From Microbulbifer hainanensis (GTDB lineage Bacteria; Pseudomonadota; Gammaproteobacteria; Pseudomonadales; Cellvibrionaceae): a stretch of DNA of 64,000 nucleotides. The stretch spans positions 124,001 through 188,000 of the forward strand of contig NZ_JACZCR010000027.1 of assembly GCF_014904735.1 (NCBI RefSeq), written 5' to 3'. The notes beneath the pieces are model-generated. The model did no database searches and was not told the DNA's origin. It saw only the letters and a program-made list of their open reading frames with translations. Positions 25,533 through 36,278 of the stretch are shown here, piece after piece (positions within the stretch are counted from its first letter, which is position 1; every line of letters begins with the position of its first letter). A program made the position numbers and the translations under genes.

Positions 25533-27713
25533 TTACGACTGCTGCTGGCTGGCCTTGAATTCCCGCCGGCGGCGGTGCAGCACCGGCTCGGTGTAACCGT
25601 TTGGCTGCGCGCAACCCTCGAAGACCAGTTCGCACGCGGCCTGGAAAGCGATGCTGTCGTCGTAGTCAGGAGACATATCGAGATACATGGGGTCTCCGGC
25701 ATTCTGGCGGTCGACCACGGCAGCCATCCGCTGCATGGTTTCCTGTACCTGTTGCTCGGTGACGACTCCCTGCTTCAGCCAGTTCGCAATGTGCTGAGAG
25801 GAAATCCGCAGGGTCGCGCGATCTTCCATCAGGCCCACATCGTTGATGTCCGGCACTTTGGAGCAACCGACGCCCTGATCGATCCAGCGGACCACATAAC
25901 CGAGGATCCCCTGGGCATTGTTGTCGAGTTCGCGCTGAATTTCCTCGGCGCTCCAGTTGGTCTCTTCCGCAACCGGTACCGTGAGAATATCGTCGAGCTT
26001 GGCATGCGGACGGCTGGCGAGCATCTCCTGGCGCTTGGCAACATCTACTTTGTGATAGTGCAAGGCGTGCAGAGTCGCTGCTGTCGGTGACGGCACCCAG
26101 GCCGTGTTGGCGCCCGCCATGGGATGTGCAAGTTTAGCGTGCATCATCGCGTCCATCTGGTCGGGGATCGGCCACATGCCCTTGCCGATCTGCGCCCTGC
26201 CCTTCAGCCCGGTGGCGAGGCCGGTATCCACGTTCCAGTCCTCGTAGGCGTTAATCCATTTCGACTGTTTCATCTCGCCCTTGCGGATCATCGGGCCGGC
26301 GAGCATGGAGGTGTGGATCTCGTCACCGGTGCGATCAAGGAACCCGGTATTGATGAATACCACCCGTTCTTTTGCCGCGGCGATACAGGCTTTCAGATTC
26401 ACCGTGGTGCGGCGCTCCTCATCCATGATGCCCATTTTTACCGTATTGCGTGCGAGGCCAAGGGCGTCTTCGATACGATCGAACAGGGTATTCGCAAAAG
26501 CGACTTCTTCGGGGCCGTGCATTTTCGGCTTTACGATATACACGCTGCCTGTGCGCGAGTTTTTCAATGCGCCCTGACCGCGAATATCGTGCAACGCGAT
26601 CAGGCTGGTGATCATGCCATCGAGGATTCCTTCGGGCACTTCATTGCCGTCCTTGTCGAGGATGGCATCATTGGTCATCAGGTGGCCGACGTTGCGCACA
26701 AACATCAGGCTGCGGCCCGGCAGGGTCAGTGAATTGCCGTTCGGCGTGGTGTATTCGCGATCCGCGTTCAACGTCCGCTCAAAGGATTTGTCACCCTTGC
26801 TGATGGATTCCTTCAAATCGCCTTTCATCAGGCCGAGCCAGTTGCGATAGACCACCACCTTGTCTTCGGCATCTACAGCGGCGACAGAGTCTTCGCAGTC
26901 CATGATGGTGGTCAGCGCCGCTTCCATCAAAATATCTTTAACGCCTGCGGCGTCCGTCTTGCCGATCGGGCTGTCGCGGTCGACCTGGATTTCGAAGCGC
27001 AATCCGTGCTGTTGCAGCAATACACTAGTGGGCCTGTCGACTTCACCGCGGTAGCCGGCGAACTGCTTGCCATTTTGCAATGTGGCGATATCACCATTGG
27101 CCAGCTCCACTTCCAGCAGTGAGCCGTTGATGCGGTACTTGACGGCATCCTTGTGGCTCCCGCAGGTGAGCGGCGCGGACTGGTCGAGAAACTCCCGGGC
27201 GTATTCGATGACCTTGGCACCGCGCACCGGATTGTAATCACCGCCTTTCTCGGCCCCGCCGTCCTCACTGATCACGTCGGTACCGTAGAGCGCATCGTAC
27301 AGGCTGCCCCAGCGGGCATTGGCGGCGTTCAGTGCATAGCGCGCGTTCATTACCGGCACGACCAGCTGGGGGCCGGCCATCACGGCGATTTCCGCATCGA
27401 CATTTTCCGTGGTCGCAGTGAAATCCGCCGGCTCCTCGACGAGATAATCGATTTCGCGCAGGAAATTCTTGTAGGTTTCGAGATCACGGTAGGCGTTGGG
27501 GTTGTCCGTATACCACTGGTCAATCTGCGCCTGCAGCTGATCGCGCTTTTCCAGCAGTGCGCGATTGACCGGCGCCAGGTCGTTAATGATGGTTTCGAAC
27601 TCTGCCCAGAAGACGTCGGCGCTGACACCGGTACCGGGTATAACCTCTTCGGTCACCAGTTTATGCAGTGCGGTGGCAATCTGCAGTTCGCCAATTTGGA
27701 TTCGTTCCGTCAT
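25533..27713 (-). CDS. glcB: Malate synthase G
   Basis: Malate synthase condenses glyoxylate with acetyl-CoA to malate, completing the glyoxylate bypass started by AceA. The 726-residue length identifies isoform G (E. coli GlcB 723; isoform A about 530). Family regions include [41 protein letters not shown] and [20 protein letters not shown]. The ATG at 27713 begins [14 protein letters not shown]; an in-frame extension of 19 residues is not family-like. It is followed by a strong terminator. Aside from the LysR gene it is the nearest gene to aceA. Confidence 0.97.
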   Translation of the reverse strand: MTERIQIGELQIATALHKLVTEEVIPGTGVSADVFWAEFETIINDLAPVNRALLEKRDQLQAQIDQWYTDNPNAYRDLETYKNFLREIDYLVEEPADFTATTENVDAEIAVMAGPQLVVPVMNARYALNAANARWGSLYDALYGTDVISEDGGAEKGGDYNPVRGAKVIEYAREFLDQSAPLTCGSHKDAVKYRINGSLLEVELANGDIATLQNGKQFAGYRGEVDRPTSVLLQQHGLRFEIQVDRDSPIGKTDAAGVKDILMEAALTTIMDCEDSVAAVDAEDKVVVYRNWLGLMKGDLKESISKGDKSFERTLNADREYTTPNGNSLTLPGRSLMFVRNVGHLMTNDAILDKDGNEVPEGILDGMITSLIALHDIRGQGALKNSRTGSVYIVKPKMHGPEEVAFANTLFDRIEDALGLARNTVKMGIMDEERRTTVNLKACIAAAKERVVFINTGFLDRTGDEIHTSMLAGPMIRKGEMKQSKWINAYEDWNVDTGLATGLKGRAQIGKGMWPIPDQMDAMMHAKLAHPMAGANTAWVPSPTAATLHALHYHKVDVAKRQEMLASRPHAKLDDILTVPVAEETNWSAEEIQRELDNNAQGILGYVVRWIDQGVGCSKVPDINDVGLMEDRATLRISSQHIANWLKQGVVTEQQVQETMQRMAAVVDRQNAGDPMYLDMSPDYDDSIAFQAACELVFEGCAQPNGYTEPVLHRRRREFKASQQQS

Positions 27714-27868
27714 ATCCGGGCCTCTCGCTGATTGATGGAGTTGCGGCATTCTAAACAGCCGCAGGATCATATCGCTAATTTATAGGCGCTATTTTCACTA
27801 TTCACATCTTGAATGTTCGGAAGGGTCACAATGGCAAAGGGTAAGGTCGACCCCTTCGCCACTCCAAG

Positions 27869-28804
27869 CTAGAGCTGCCGACCCACATCCAGAATCAGCC
27901 GCCGCAGCCACCGGTGCGGTGCACTTTGTTGCAACAGCGGGCTCCAGGCCATCTTCAGCTCGAGCGGCGGAATATCCAGCGGCGGATCCCGGCGCACAAC
28001 CCGGGGATTCTCCTTGGCCAGCTGCGCCAGCCGGGTGGGCACTGTGACGATCAGGTCGCTCTGCTCCGCGAGCAGCATGGCCACCTGGTAGTGGCGGGTA
28101 AACACAGAGATATCGCGTTTTTCGCCCAGTCTGGCGATGGCTTCATCCACCCAGCCCAGGCGCTGTACGTCTTCAGGATTGACCCCAACCCCCACTCCCA
28201 TGCCGGTTTTCGATACCCAGATATGCTGCGCCTGCAGGTAGCTCTGCAGATTGTAGTCCCCGAGTATCGGGTTATCCGCGCGCATTACGCAGGAAAACGA
28301 ATCGCGCCACACGGTGGCCTGGTGGAAGCTCTGGGGCATGCTGTCAAACCGGTTGATCACCATGTCCACCTTGCCCTGCTCCACATCGACAAAGCTCACG
28401 TCGCTCGGCGTCATGATATCCAGACTGATCCCCGGCGCCTGTTCGCGCAACTGGATCAGCAGCGCCGGAATCAGCGTGGATTCCGCGTAGTCACTGGCCA
28501 TGATGCGAAAAGTGCGCCGCGCCTGGGCGGGATCAAAATCGCGGTTGGGCTGGATGACGCGGTCGATGGAGGCGAGCGCCTCGCGAACCATGGGCTGCAG
28601 TTCCAGGGCCCGCTCGGTGGGCATCATCCCCTCGCGGGTGCGCACCAGCAGCGGATCGTCGAACAGGTCGCGCAGGCGCTTGAGGCCGTTGCTCATGGCC
28701 GGCTGGGAAAGCCCCAGATAGTTAGCGGCACGGGTGACATTACGTTCACGCAACAGTACATCGAGGTAGACAAGCAGGTTGAGGTCGGCTCTTTCCAGAT
28801 TCAT
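27869..28804 (-). CDS. LysR-family transcriptional regulator divergent from aceA
   Basis: The 311-residue protein has an N-terminal winged helix-turn-helix (residues 5-65, DLNLLVYLDVLLRERNVTRAANYLGLSQPAMSNGLKRLRDLF) and a C-terminal periplasmic-binding-like effector domain (about 90-300). The N-terminus resembles the NodD/LeuO-like LysR subgroup. It starts at ATG 28804, 111 bases from the aceA start and divergent from it; the next gene downstream is glcB. Position suggests regulation of isocitrate lyase and/or malate synthase in response to a C2-derived ligand; this is inference. Confidence 0.93.
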   Translation of the reverse strand: MNLERADLNLLVYLDVLLRERNVTRAANYLGLSQPAMSNGLKRLRDLFDDPLLVRTREGMMPTERALELQPMVREALASIDRVIQPNRDFDPAQARRTFRIMASDYAESTLIPALLIQLREQAPGISLDIMTPSDVSFVDVEQGKVDMVINRFDSMPQSFHQATVWRDSFSCVMRADNPILGDYNLQSYLQAQHIWVSKTGMGVGVGVNPEDVQRLGWVDEAIARLGEKRDISVFTRHYQVAMLLAEQSDLIVTVPTRLAQLAKENPRVVRRDPPLDIPPLELKMAWSPLLQQSAPHRWLRRLILDVGRQL

Positions 28805-28842
28805 ATATTCGTCTGACGGATAGTGAAGATAAGGGTAATAAA

Positions 28843-28860
28843 TTAGGCAAATTATGCCAC
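28843..28860. promoter_or_regulatory. Candidate LysR-type operator between the regulator gene and aceA
   Basis: In the 111-base divergent region a dyad GGCA-AATTA-TGCC occupies 28846-28858. A single short dyad is weak evidence, but its place fits regulation of both genes. The distance to the aceA ATG is 58 bases. Confidence 0.35.
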
Positions 28861-28915
28861 TCCCACTAGGATTCTCAACACTTATATCGCAGTCACCTTT
28901 TCGAGGAACCACAGC

Positions 28916-30514
28916 ATGTCTACCTACGCACAAGACATACAAGCGGCAGCCAAGCTCTGTGAAGCCCACGGCAGCTCCTGGGATGCCATCAATCCGGAAT
29001 CCGTGGCGCGCATGCGCGCTCAGAACAAGTTCAAGACTGGCCTGGATATCGCCAGATATACCGCCGATATCATGCGCAAAGACATGGAGGCCTACGACAA
29101 GGACACCTCCAAGTACACCCAGTCACTGGGTTGCTGGCACGGTTTTATCGGCCAGCAGAAGATGATTTCCATCAAAAAGCACTTTGAAGGCAACACCGAC
29201 CGCCGTTACCTGTACCTGTCTGGCTGGATGGTGGCGGCCCTGCGCAGTGAATTTGGCCCCCTGCCCGACCAGTCCATGCACGAGAAGACGGCAGTAGCGC
29301 ACCTGATCGAAGAGCTCTACACCTTCCTGCGCCAGGCCGACGCCCGTGAACTGGGCGGTCTGTTCCGCGAACTGGACGCGGCGCGTGAAGCTGGCGATAG
29401 CAAGGCTGAAAAGGCGATCCAGGACAAGATCGACAACCATGTCACCCACGTCGTGCCGATCATTGCCGATATCGATGCCGGTTTCGGCAACGCAGAAGCC
29501 ACCTACTTGATGGCCAAGCAGATGATTGAGGCCGGTGCCTGCTGTATCCAGATTGAAAACCAGGTTTCCGACGAGAAACAGTGCGGTCACCAGGACGGTA
29601 AAGTCACCGTGCCTCACGAAGACTTCCTGGCCAAGATTCGCGCCGTGCGCTACGCCTTCCTCGAGCTGGGCGTGGACAACGGCGTAATCGTTGCGCGCAC
29701 CGACTCCCTGGGCGCCGGTCTGACCAAGCAGATCGCGGTAACCAAGGTGCCAGGCGACCTGGGCGACCAGTACAACGCTTTCCTCGATTGCGAAGAAGTT
29801 GCCCCTGCCGACCTGGCCAACGGCGACGTCATCATCAATCGCGACGGCAAGCTGCTGCGTCCGAAGCGCCTGCCCTCCAACCTGTTCCAGTTCCGCAAAG
29901 GCACCGGTGAGGCACGCTGCATCCTGGATAGCATTACTTCCCTGCAGAATGGCGCTGACCTGATCTGGATTGAAACCGAGAAGCCCCATGTTCGCCAGAT
30001 CGGCGCCATGATGGATGAGATTCGCAAGCAGGTTCCCGACGCCAAGCTGGTATACAACAACAGCCCGTCTTTCAACTGGACCCTGAATTTCCGCCAGCAG
30101 GTATTCGATACCTGGAAAGAGGAAGGCAAAGACGTATCCGCTTACGACCGCGACAACCTAATGAGTGCCGAGTACGACGATACCGAACTGTCTGCGGCAG
30201 CCGACGACAAGATCCGTACCTTCCAGGCAGATGCGGCACGCGAAGCGGGGATCTTCCACCACCTGATTACCCTGCCGACTTACCACACCGCCGCCCTGTC
30301 TACGGACAACCTGGCCAAGGAGTACTTCGGTGACAAGGGTATGTTGGGCTACGTGGAAGGCGTACAGCGCAAGGAAATCCGTCAGGGTATCGCCTGCGTC
30401 AAACACCAGAACATGGCCGGCTCCGATATGGGCGATGACCACAAGGAATACTTTGCCGGTGAAGCAGCTCTGAAAGCGGCTGGTAAAGACAACACCATGA
30501 ACCAGTTCGGCTAA
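28916..30514 (+). CDS. aceA: Isocitrate lyase
   Basis: AceA splits isocitrate to glyoxylate and succinate. At 532 residues it is the larger bacterial isoform (Pseudomonas aeruginosa AceA about 531), not the 434-residue E. coli type. The active-site loop reads EKQCGHQDGKV (220-230), with the nucleophilic Cys223, and other family segments are IADIDAGFGNAEATYLM and RTDSLGAGLTKQIAV. It has a GAGGAA-like Shine-Dalgarno sequence, lies alone between the LysR regulator and ackA, and is followed by its own terminator. Confidence 0.97.
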   Translation: MSTYAQDIQAAAKLCEAHGSSWDAINPESVARMRAQNKFKTGLDIARYTADIMRKDMEAYDKDTSKYTQSLGCWHGFIGQQKMISIKKHFEGNTDRRYLYLSGWMVAALRSEFGPLPDQSMHEKTAVAHLIEELYTFLRQADARELGGLFRELDAAREAGDSKAEKAIQDKIDNHVTHVVPIIADIDAGFGNAEATYLMAKQMIEAGACCIQIENQVSDEKQCGHQDGKVTVPHEDFLAKIRAVRYAFLELGVDNGVIVARTDSLGAGLTKQIAVTKVPGDLGDQYNAFLDCEEVAPADLANGDVIINRDGKLLRPKRLPSNLFQFRKGTGEARCILDSITSLQNGADLIWIETEKPHVRQIGAMMDEIRKQVPDAKLVYNNSPSFNWTLNFRQQVFDTWKEEGKDVSAYDRDNLMSAEYDDTELSAAADDKIRTFQADAAREAGIFHHLITLPTYHTAALSTDNLAKEYFGDKGMLGYVEGVQRKEIRQGIACVKHQNMAGSDMGDDHKEYFAGEAALKAAGKDNTMNQFG

Positions 30515-30542
30515 GTAACCTTTTTCCTGTCACGTACAGTTC

Positions 30543-30568
30543 AGGCGGCGCGAGCCGCCTTTTTTTTG
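30543..30568 (+). terminator. Intrinsic terminator of aceA
   Basis: AGGCGGC / GCCGCCT around GCGA, followed by a run of at least eight T residues, lies about 28 bases after the aceA stop. Confidence 0.88.
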
Positions 30569-30624
30569 CCCGATGTGCAGCATCTCCACGGCCTAGTCGA
30601 GCGACGCGCCCTGTCTGTATACAA

Positions 30625-30654
30625 TTGACACAATCCGCGCAACACATAGATAAA
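30625..30654 (+). promoter_or_regulatory. Candidate sigma-70 promoter of ackA-pta
   Basis: A perfect TTGACA (30625-30630) is followed 18 bases later by GATAAA (30649-30654). It lies about 155 bases upstream of the ackA ATG, downstream of the aceA terminator, and would give a leader of about 150 nt in which no other gene is seen. Confidence 0.5.
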
Positions 30655-30809
30655 AGCCGGGCAAAGCCGTCACCGCCCCAGTCATCAGCGATATCCTGAC
30701 CTCGCGTCCCCGTTGCAGCGTCCTTCAATAATTCCCATATGCATGACATAGAAGTCCGCCAAAAGCAGCTAGCCTTATGGCATACGTCTGTAAATTTTGG
30801 CGGGGTATT

Positions 30810-32018
30810 ATGCAGGCCGCGCGCGGAGTCCTGGTGTTAAATGCAGGCAGTTCTTCACTGAAGTTTGCAGTGGTAGATCCGCAGACCGGCGCCCAACCAC
30901 TGAGTGGTATCGGGGAATCGCTGGGTAACAATAAGCCGTCAGTGTCCTGGCGATATCGGGATGCCCGGGGCGAGCGTGCACTGGAAGCTGGCGCGGCGCA
31001 CGGGGCCGTACTGGGCTTTCTCGTCGGGGAGCTGATCACCAACATGGCGGCTCGGGATCTGCAGCTTGTTGCCGTTGGACACCGCGTCGTTCACGGCGGC
31101 GAGTATTTTTCGCATTCGGTCCTGATCGACACGAGTACCGTAGAAGCTATCGAGGCATGCTCGGCGCTGGCACCACTGCACAATCCGGCGGGCTTGCTGG
31201 GTATCCGGGCGGCCACCGAGGCTTTTCCGCAACTGCCGCAGGTCGCCGTATTCGATACCGCTTTCCACCAGACCTTGCCCGATTACGCCTACCTGTACGC
31301 CCTGCCTCATCACCTGTACAGCGAACATGGTATCCGGCGCTACGGTATGCATGGAACCAGCTACCGGTTTGTCTGTGAGCGCGCAGCGAAACTGATAGGA
31401 CGCCCGCTCGAGGAGGTCAATATCATTGCCGCGCACCTGGGCAATGGAGCGTCCGTGGCCGCGATCAAAGGCGGCATCAGTGTCGATACCAGTATGGGCA
31501 TGACGCCGATGGAGGGACTGGTGATGGGTACTCGATGTGGCGATGTGGATCCGGGCATCCTCATTCATCTCGCTGAGTCACTGCATTACGCGCCCGCCGA
31601 AATTAATCGGCTTCTGAATCGTGAGAGCGGATTATTGGGCATTTCTGAACTGAGCAATGACTGCCGCGCGCTGGTAGAGGCGGCGCTGGACGGGCATCGT
31701 GGTGCGGAACTGGCATTGGCTCTGTTTTGCTACCGCCTGGCTAAATATATCGCAGCCTACGCGGTGCCTTTACGGCGGATAGACGCATTGGTGTTTACCG
31801 GTGGTATTGGCGAGAACTCCGTCTATGTCCGGGCAAAGGTACTCGAGTGGCTCGGTGGCTTTGGCTACCTGCTCGATGAGGAAAACAACCGGCGGATACG
31901 CGCCGGTGCCGAGGGTCGCATCACCCGCGCCGACAGTTCACTGGCGTTGGTGATACCCACTAACGAGGAATGGATCATAGCGCGGGACGCGCTACAGCTT
32001 ATCGAGTCGAGGGAGTAG
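30810..32018 (+). CDS. ackA: Acetate kinase
   Basis: AckA interconverts acetyl phosphate and acetate with ATP. From ATG 30810 the product is 402 residues (E. coli 400), starting MQAARGVLVLNAGSSSLKFAVVD, with the phosphate-binding LNAGSSSLK, the VHGGEYFS motif, FDTAFHQTLP and the adenosine loop FTGGIGENS. An in-frame ATG at 30777 would add 11 residues before MQAA; 30810 is preferred because it leaves the conserved N-terminus at the usual distance. It is 6 bases upstream of pta and forms an operon with it. Confidence 0.95.
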   Translation: MQAARGVLVLNAGSSSLKFAVVDPQTGAQPLSGIGESLGNNKPSVSWRYRDARGERALEAGAAHGAVLGFLVGELITNMAARDLQLVAVGHRVVHGGEYFSHSVLIDTSTVEAIEACSALAPLHNPAGLLGIRAATEAFPQLPQVAVFDTAFHQTLPDYAYLYALPHHLYSEHGIRRYGMHGTSYRFVCERAAKLIGRPLEEVNIIAAHLGNGASVAAIKGGISVDTSMGMTPMEGLVMGTRCGDVDPGILIHLAESLHYAPAEINRLLNRESGLLGISELSNDCRALVEAALDGHRGAELALALFCYRLAKYIAAYAVPLRRIDALVFTGGIGENSVYVRAKVLEWLGGFGYLLDEENNRRIRAGAEGRITRADSSLALVIPTNEEWIIARDALQLIESRE

Positions 32019-32024
32019 CCGTCC

Positions 32025-34154
32025 ATGTCGCGCACGATAATGCTGGTGCCACTCAGCGGCCGGGTCGGCATCACTTCCATCAGTCTTGGTGTTACCCGCG
32101 CGCTTGAGCGCAACGGTGTGGGAGTACACTTTTTCAAACCGGTGGCTGAACCAAAGGTGGAGACCGGCGTGGAGCGCTCGACAGAGATTCTTCGCCGGGG
32201 CTCGAATCTGGAAATCTTGGATTCATTCAGCGCCCAACATGCTGAATCCATGATCTCCAGTGGCAAATTGGCAGACCTGCTGGAGGATATCCTTGCACGC
32301 TACCGTAACGGAACAAAAGGGGCCGAGGTCATCCTGGTCGAAGGTTTACTGCCAGACAGTGACAGTCAGTTCGCCAATCAACTGAATTACCAGATTGCGA
32401 AAACCCTGGATGCCGAAGTCGTCCTGGCAGTCTGCCCCTATCGGGATTCCATTCAGCAGCTCAAAGAGCGTCTCGAATTTGCCAGCGCGGCATTCGGCGG
32501 CAAGGAATCGGGCCGTGTTGTGGGCTGTATCATCAATAAGGTTGGGGCGCCCTCAGGGACCTCCGATGCCCCGGGCGCCGATCTCACCGGTGTGTTCGGG
32601 CAGGCGGTAGGAAGTCCCAGTAACCTGGATATTCTCTCCCTGTATAGCAAGAGCCCCCTACCCGTTCTCGGCTGTATTCCGTGGAGCGCGGAACTACTGG
32701 CGCCGCGGGCGCTGGATCTGGCCGAGCACTTCGGGGCAGAAATTGTCAATCGGGGCGAACTGGAGACGCGCCGACTGCACAGCATCACCTTCTGCTCGCG
32801 CTCCCTCGGCAATATGATCCATCGGTTTGTACCCGGTTCCATGCTCGTCTCGTCCGGGGACAGGCCAGATGTTGTCGTCGCTGCCTGCCTGGCGGCTATG
32901 AACGGCGTTGAGATTGGTTGCCTGTTACTCACCGGCGGATACCAGTTGGAAACTGGGGTACGCAAGTTATGCGCACCGGCGCTGGAGACTGGGCTGCCGG
33001 TAATGCTGGTACATACCAATACCTGGCAGACAGCCATGCAGCTGCAGACTTTCAACACGCGCACGCCAACGGATGATTTGCAGCGAATTGAAAAGGTGCA
33101 GGAATTTGTTGCCGGCCACCTGGACCAGAAATGGGTGGAATCTCTCAGCCTTGAATCATCGCGACCAAAACGGCTGTCACCGCCGGCATTTCGCTATCAT
33201 CTGACCGAACTCGCCCGCAAGGACTATAAGCGCATTGTACTGCCAGAAGGCGAGGAACCGCGAACGATCAAGGCTGCTGCGATCTGTGCTGAGCGCGGGA
33301 TCGCACACCCGGTACTGTTGGGTGACCCCAAAGAAATCCGGCGAGTGGCCGAACAACAGGGTGTCCAGCTCGGTGATAAGGTGGAAATCGTCAATCCGAC
33401 CGAGGTCCGGGAGAACTATGTCGAGCCGATGGTGGCGCTGCGAAAAAACAAGGGCCTGACCCAGGTAGTGGCACGTGAACAGCTCCAGGACAACGTTGTA
33501 CTCGGGACCATGATGCTGGCGCAAGACGAAGTGGACGGATTGGTTTCCGGTGCCCAGCACACCACGGCAAATACCATTCGCCCTGCCCTGCAGTTGATCA
33601 AGACCGCGCCGGGCACGCAATTGGTCTCGTCGATATTTTTTATGCTGTTGCCGGATCAGGTTCTGGTCTATGGGGACTGCGCGATCATTCCGGATCCGAA
33701 TGCCGAGGAACTTGCGGCAATCGCTATTCAATCGGCAGACTCCGCCCAGGCGTTTGGAATAGAGCCCCGGGTCGCGATGATCAGCTATTCCACCGGCAGT
33801 TCAGGTACCGGGTCCGACGTGGACAAAGTTCGTGAGGCCACGCGCATCGCGAAAGAAAAGCGACCGGACCTGATTATCGACGGTCCACTCCAGTACGATG
33901 CGGCAATCATGAAAAACGTCGCACAGGCAAAAGCGCCCGACAGCCCCGTTGCGGGACGCGCGACTGTGTTTATTTTTCCTGACCTCAATACCGGCAACAC
34001 AACCTACAAAGCGGTACAGCGCAGTGCGGAACTGGTCAGTATTGGCCCGATGTTGCAGGGGATGCGCAAGCCGGTGAACGACCTGTCTCGCGGTGCGCTG
34101 GTGGATGACATTGTCTACACCATCGCACTTACGGCGATTCAAGCAAGCCAATAG
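32025..34154 (+). CDS. pta: Phosphate acetyltransferase
   Basis: Pta exchanges acetyl-CoA and acetyl phosphate. The 709-residue product (E. coli 714) has the long-form layout: an N-terminal P-loop-like domain ([20 protein letters not shown]), a DRTGG middle domain and the C-terminal PTA_PTB catalytic domain (about 385-705; [48 protein letters not shown]). It follows ackA with a 6-base gap, so the pair should be one transcript. Confidence 0.97.
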   Translation: MSRTIMLVPLSGRVGITSISLGVTRALERNGVGVHFFKPVAEPKVETGVERSTEILRRGSNLEILDSFSAQHAESMISSGKLADLLEDILARYRNGTKGAEVILVEGLLPDSDSQFANQLNYQIAKTLDAEVVLAVCPYRDSIQQLKERLEFASAAFGGKESGRVVGCIINKVGAPSGTSDAPGADLTGVFGQAVGSPSNLDILSLYSKSPLPVLGCIPWSAELLAPRALDLAEHFGAEIVNRGELETRRLHSITFCSRSLGNMIHRFVPGSMLVSSGDRPDVVVAACLAAMNGVEIGCLLLTGGYQLETGVRKLCAPALETGLPVMLVHTNTWQTAMQLQTFNTRTPTDDLQRIEKVQEFVAGHLDQKWVESLSLESSRPKRLSPPAFRYHLTELARKDYKRIVLPEGEEPRTIKAAAICAERGIAHPVLLGDPKEIRRVAEQQGVQLGDKVEIVNPTEVRENYVEPMVALRKNKGLTQVVAREQLQDNVVLGTMMLAQDEVDGLVSGAQHTTANTIRPALQLIKTAPGTQLVSSIFFMLLPDQVLVYGDCAIIPDPNAEELAAIAIQSADSAQAFGIEPRVAMISYSTGSSGTGSDVDKVREATRIAKEKRPDLIIDGPLQYDAAIMKNVAQAKAPDSPVAGRATVFIFPDLNTGNTTYKAVQRSAELVSIGPMLQGMRKPVNDLSRGALVDDIVYTIALTAIQASQ

Positions 34155-34775
34155 AATCACAGTCATTCGAGACCCAGAGCCCTGTAATCCTTCTCTTACC
34201 AACTGGAGATCATTGAAGTTTTTGCCGTAGGAGTTGCGGTATTATCGAGGTAAGAACCAATAGATCCATTCGAGACCCAGCATCCAGATTTAGCGAACCT
34301 GCGCTTTGAGCCGACCTCATCCATCACCTACACTGCCCATGCATAAATATTCAACTTCAGTGAATCACGCTTTAATAGTCGATAAACAGCCACCAGCCCT
34401 GACAATTACAATCTCTTTCAGGGCGTGCACTTAGGTGTCGTTTTTCGATATCTATGCAAATTAAGTCTTTACTGCGCAAGATTGTCCTTTTGGCGCTAAG
34501 TATAGAGTTAGACCGATATTACCGTCGAAAGCAACACACCAATATCAGTGTCGCGAAAGATAGCACTACCGTGAGTTCGATGAAGGCCAAGAGAGAGCTG
34601 CTTCGGTGCACAGCATACTTTGAAAATCCTCTATGCAATATTGCAATAGCAAGGACTGAGTTCCACTCTTTACACGACAAAATCGTATAGCTATACGGGC
34701 AGCAGAGGTCTGCACCAGCGTAAAATCAGCTTTTTTGCTAATCAAGTTCCACGCTGCAATCCAAAAATGCTTCGC
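34155..34775. other. AT-rich intergenic region after pta
   Basis: This 621-base stretch has clearly lower GC than the flanking genes and no supportable gene. A 78-codon open frame at 34454-34690 has no Shine-Dalgarno sequence and no recognisable content. The notable feature is a direct repeat: CATTCGAGACCCAG occurs at 34165-34178 and 34267-34280, each preceded by CCAATAGA within about 15 bases, and the first copy begins at the pta stop codon. Confidence 0.5.
34165..34280. repeat. Direct repeat of the pta 3' boundary
   Basis: CATTCGAGACCCAG is present at 34165-34178 and again at 34267-34280, 102 bases apart. Both have an upstream CCAATAGA, with a small length difference between the two halves; the first CCAATAGA includes the pta stop codon. 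This looks like a local duplication and marks the edge of the AT-rich segment. Confidence 0.6.
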
Positions 34776-36278
34776 CTAATTTTCAGATTTATCAGCCAAT
34801 ATTTTTGAGTTTGAGTCAGTAGCGGCCTTGAGAAATCCTTGAGCCTTGTCTCGTAATGATCCGGCGTGAGACCATGCAACGACATTGCTTAAATATGGTC
34901 TGGCTAAGTCGTAGCGTTCTTGCTCCGCAAGATAAAATCCAATTTCTGCATTGACATTGAAATTGTGTGGAAACTTATTTAATACCGCGAGCATCGTCTG
35001 AACAGACTTGACCGTTTCGCCATTCTCTGCATACGCAAGCCAAAGATTTCTATAGGCAGGAATATAGCTAGGATTTTCTTTGATGGATTTTCTACTGAAG
35101 AAGACAGATTTTCTGTAAAGCAAGTCAAAATCAGTGCCACTTTCTTTAGCGACCACCATTCTGTTTAAGTAATATCGGGAGAAAAGTGTATTTAGTAGAT
35201 AGTCATCTACATCTTTTGATTCGATCTGCTCCATGAATTTTGCTGTTTTCCCAACATCTTCCTTATCCATAACAAGTACCGACAAGAGTGCCGCCATTCT
35301 TCTCCACCCAGACTTTCCCCCGTCGAGATTTTTCAGATAATTGACGGCCAACTGGTTATTGCCCAGTTCAGTCGCGACTTCCGCCAACATAAAGTTGGCC
35401 TCATTGTCCTCTAAAGCTCTGTAATTAATTTTTTTTCCATATGGTTTTATTTTGATATTAAAACCATGGAGCCGCTCCCTGCGATATTTCATTAGTTCTT
35501 TCTGTAATTCCTTCGCCGAAATCTTCAATTGAGCAAAAAATGCTTCCGGCGATCGGTCTCCTTTCGCATAAGATAATAAATAATTGTGAAACCGATTGCG
35601 GTAATCCGGCTTACCCGCGAGGTAACCAAAAGTCAAATAGTGTGTTAAAAACCAAGAGCTCGAATAAAATCTATGCCAATATATTGGACTGTCATTCTCC
35701 ATATCAGGTGATAGCAGCGTATCCACCTGCATTATGCGGTACGCTCCCCAGCGGTTGAATGAATAGTCTCGGGCCTTTGGGAGCCCGCCAACAAAAGCAC
35801 TCTCTCTGCCAAAGTCAGCACTGGACAGCATTTCAGCAAAGCCTTCTTTGTACCACAGGGGATATACCGCATTACTTTTCTCATTCATAAAGTAATGGAC
35901 ATATTCGTGATAAATATTGTCTGATCTGGAGTTCACATCTTGGTTGCGTAGTGAAATCGCGAGAGGTATTCCCCATGTTTCGCTAAACAGACCGGTAATA
36001 GCCCTATTGCCGCTAAATTTCTCGAATTCGTTTGCGTTATCGAAGTGTACAAGCTTTAGTTTGTTATCAATTCTCTGTTCATCTGTCCCGGTATAGTTAA
36101 GCAACGTACTACGGAACAATTCCATCGTCGCTGCTAATTGTATTGCTCTGTTTACCGGCACATCAGAGTAGAGTGTGAAATTGTCCGTACGATACTCCCT
36201 CCAGGTTCCCGCATATGTGCTGGAACTGACGAGAAGAGCGATTAAAAGTAATAGAGCGGATGAGTACTTCTCTTTCAT
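34776..36278 (-). CDS. Secreted gluzincin-like metallopeptidase with tetratricopeptide-like C-terminus
   Basis: I cannot name this 500-residue protein. It opens with a clear signal peptide (MKEKYSSALLLLIALLVSSSTYA). Residues 124-128 read HEYVH and an Glu follows in KEGFAE (145), a HExxH-plus-E arrangement seen in gluzincin metallopeptidases (DUF1570-like). The segments around residues 300-480 are helical repeats resembling TPR (NNQLAVNYLKNL, YIPAYRNLWLAYAENGETVKSVQTML, RYDLARPYL). Base composition is much more AT-rich than its neighbours, and its GC-rich flanks lack any relation to it, so horizontal acquisition is likely. Substrate and localisation beyond export are unknown. Confidence 0.8.
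   Translation of the reverse strand: MKEKYSSALLLLIALLVSSSTYAGTWREYRTDNFTLYSDVPVNRAIQLAATMELFRSTLLNYTGTDEQRIDNKLKLVHFDNANEFEKFSGNRAITGLFSETWGIPLAISLRNQDVNSRSDNIYHEYVHYFMNEKSNAVYPLWYKEGFAEMLSSADFGRESAFVGGLPKARDYSFNRWGAYRIMQVDTLLSPDMENDSPIYWHRFYSSSWFLTHYLTFGYLAGKPDYRNRFHNYLLSYAKGDRSPEAFFAQLKISAKELQKELMKYRRERLHGFNIKIKPYGKKINYRALEDNEANFMLAEVATELGNNQLAVNYLKNLDGGKSGWRRMAALLSVLVMDKEDVGKTAKFMEQIESKDVDDYLLNTLFSRYYLNRMVVAKESGTDFDLLYRKSVFFSRKSIKENPSYIPAYRNLWLAYAENGETVKSVQTMLAVLNKFPHNFNVNAEIGFYLAEQERYDLARPYLSNVVAWSHAGSLRDKAQGFLKAATDSNSKILADKSEN

Noticed and set aside
34454-34690. 78-codon open frame in the AT-rich region after pta
   Set aside because: No Shine-Dalgarno sequence, no similarity to known domains, composition expected for non-coding AT-rich DNA.
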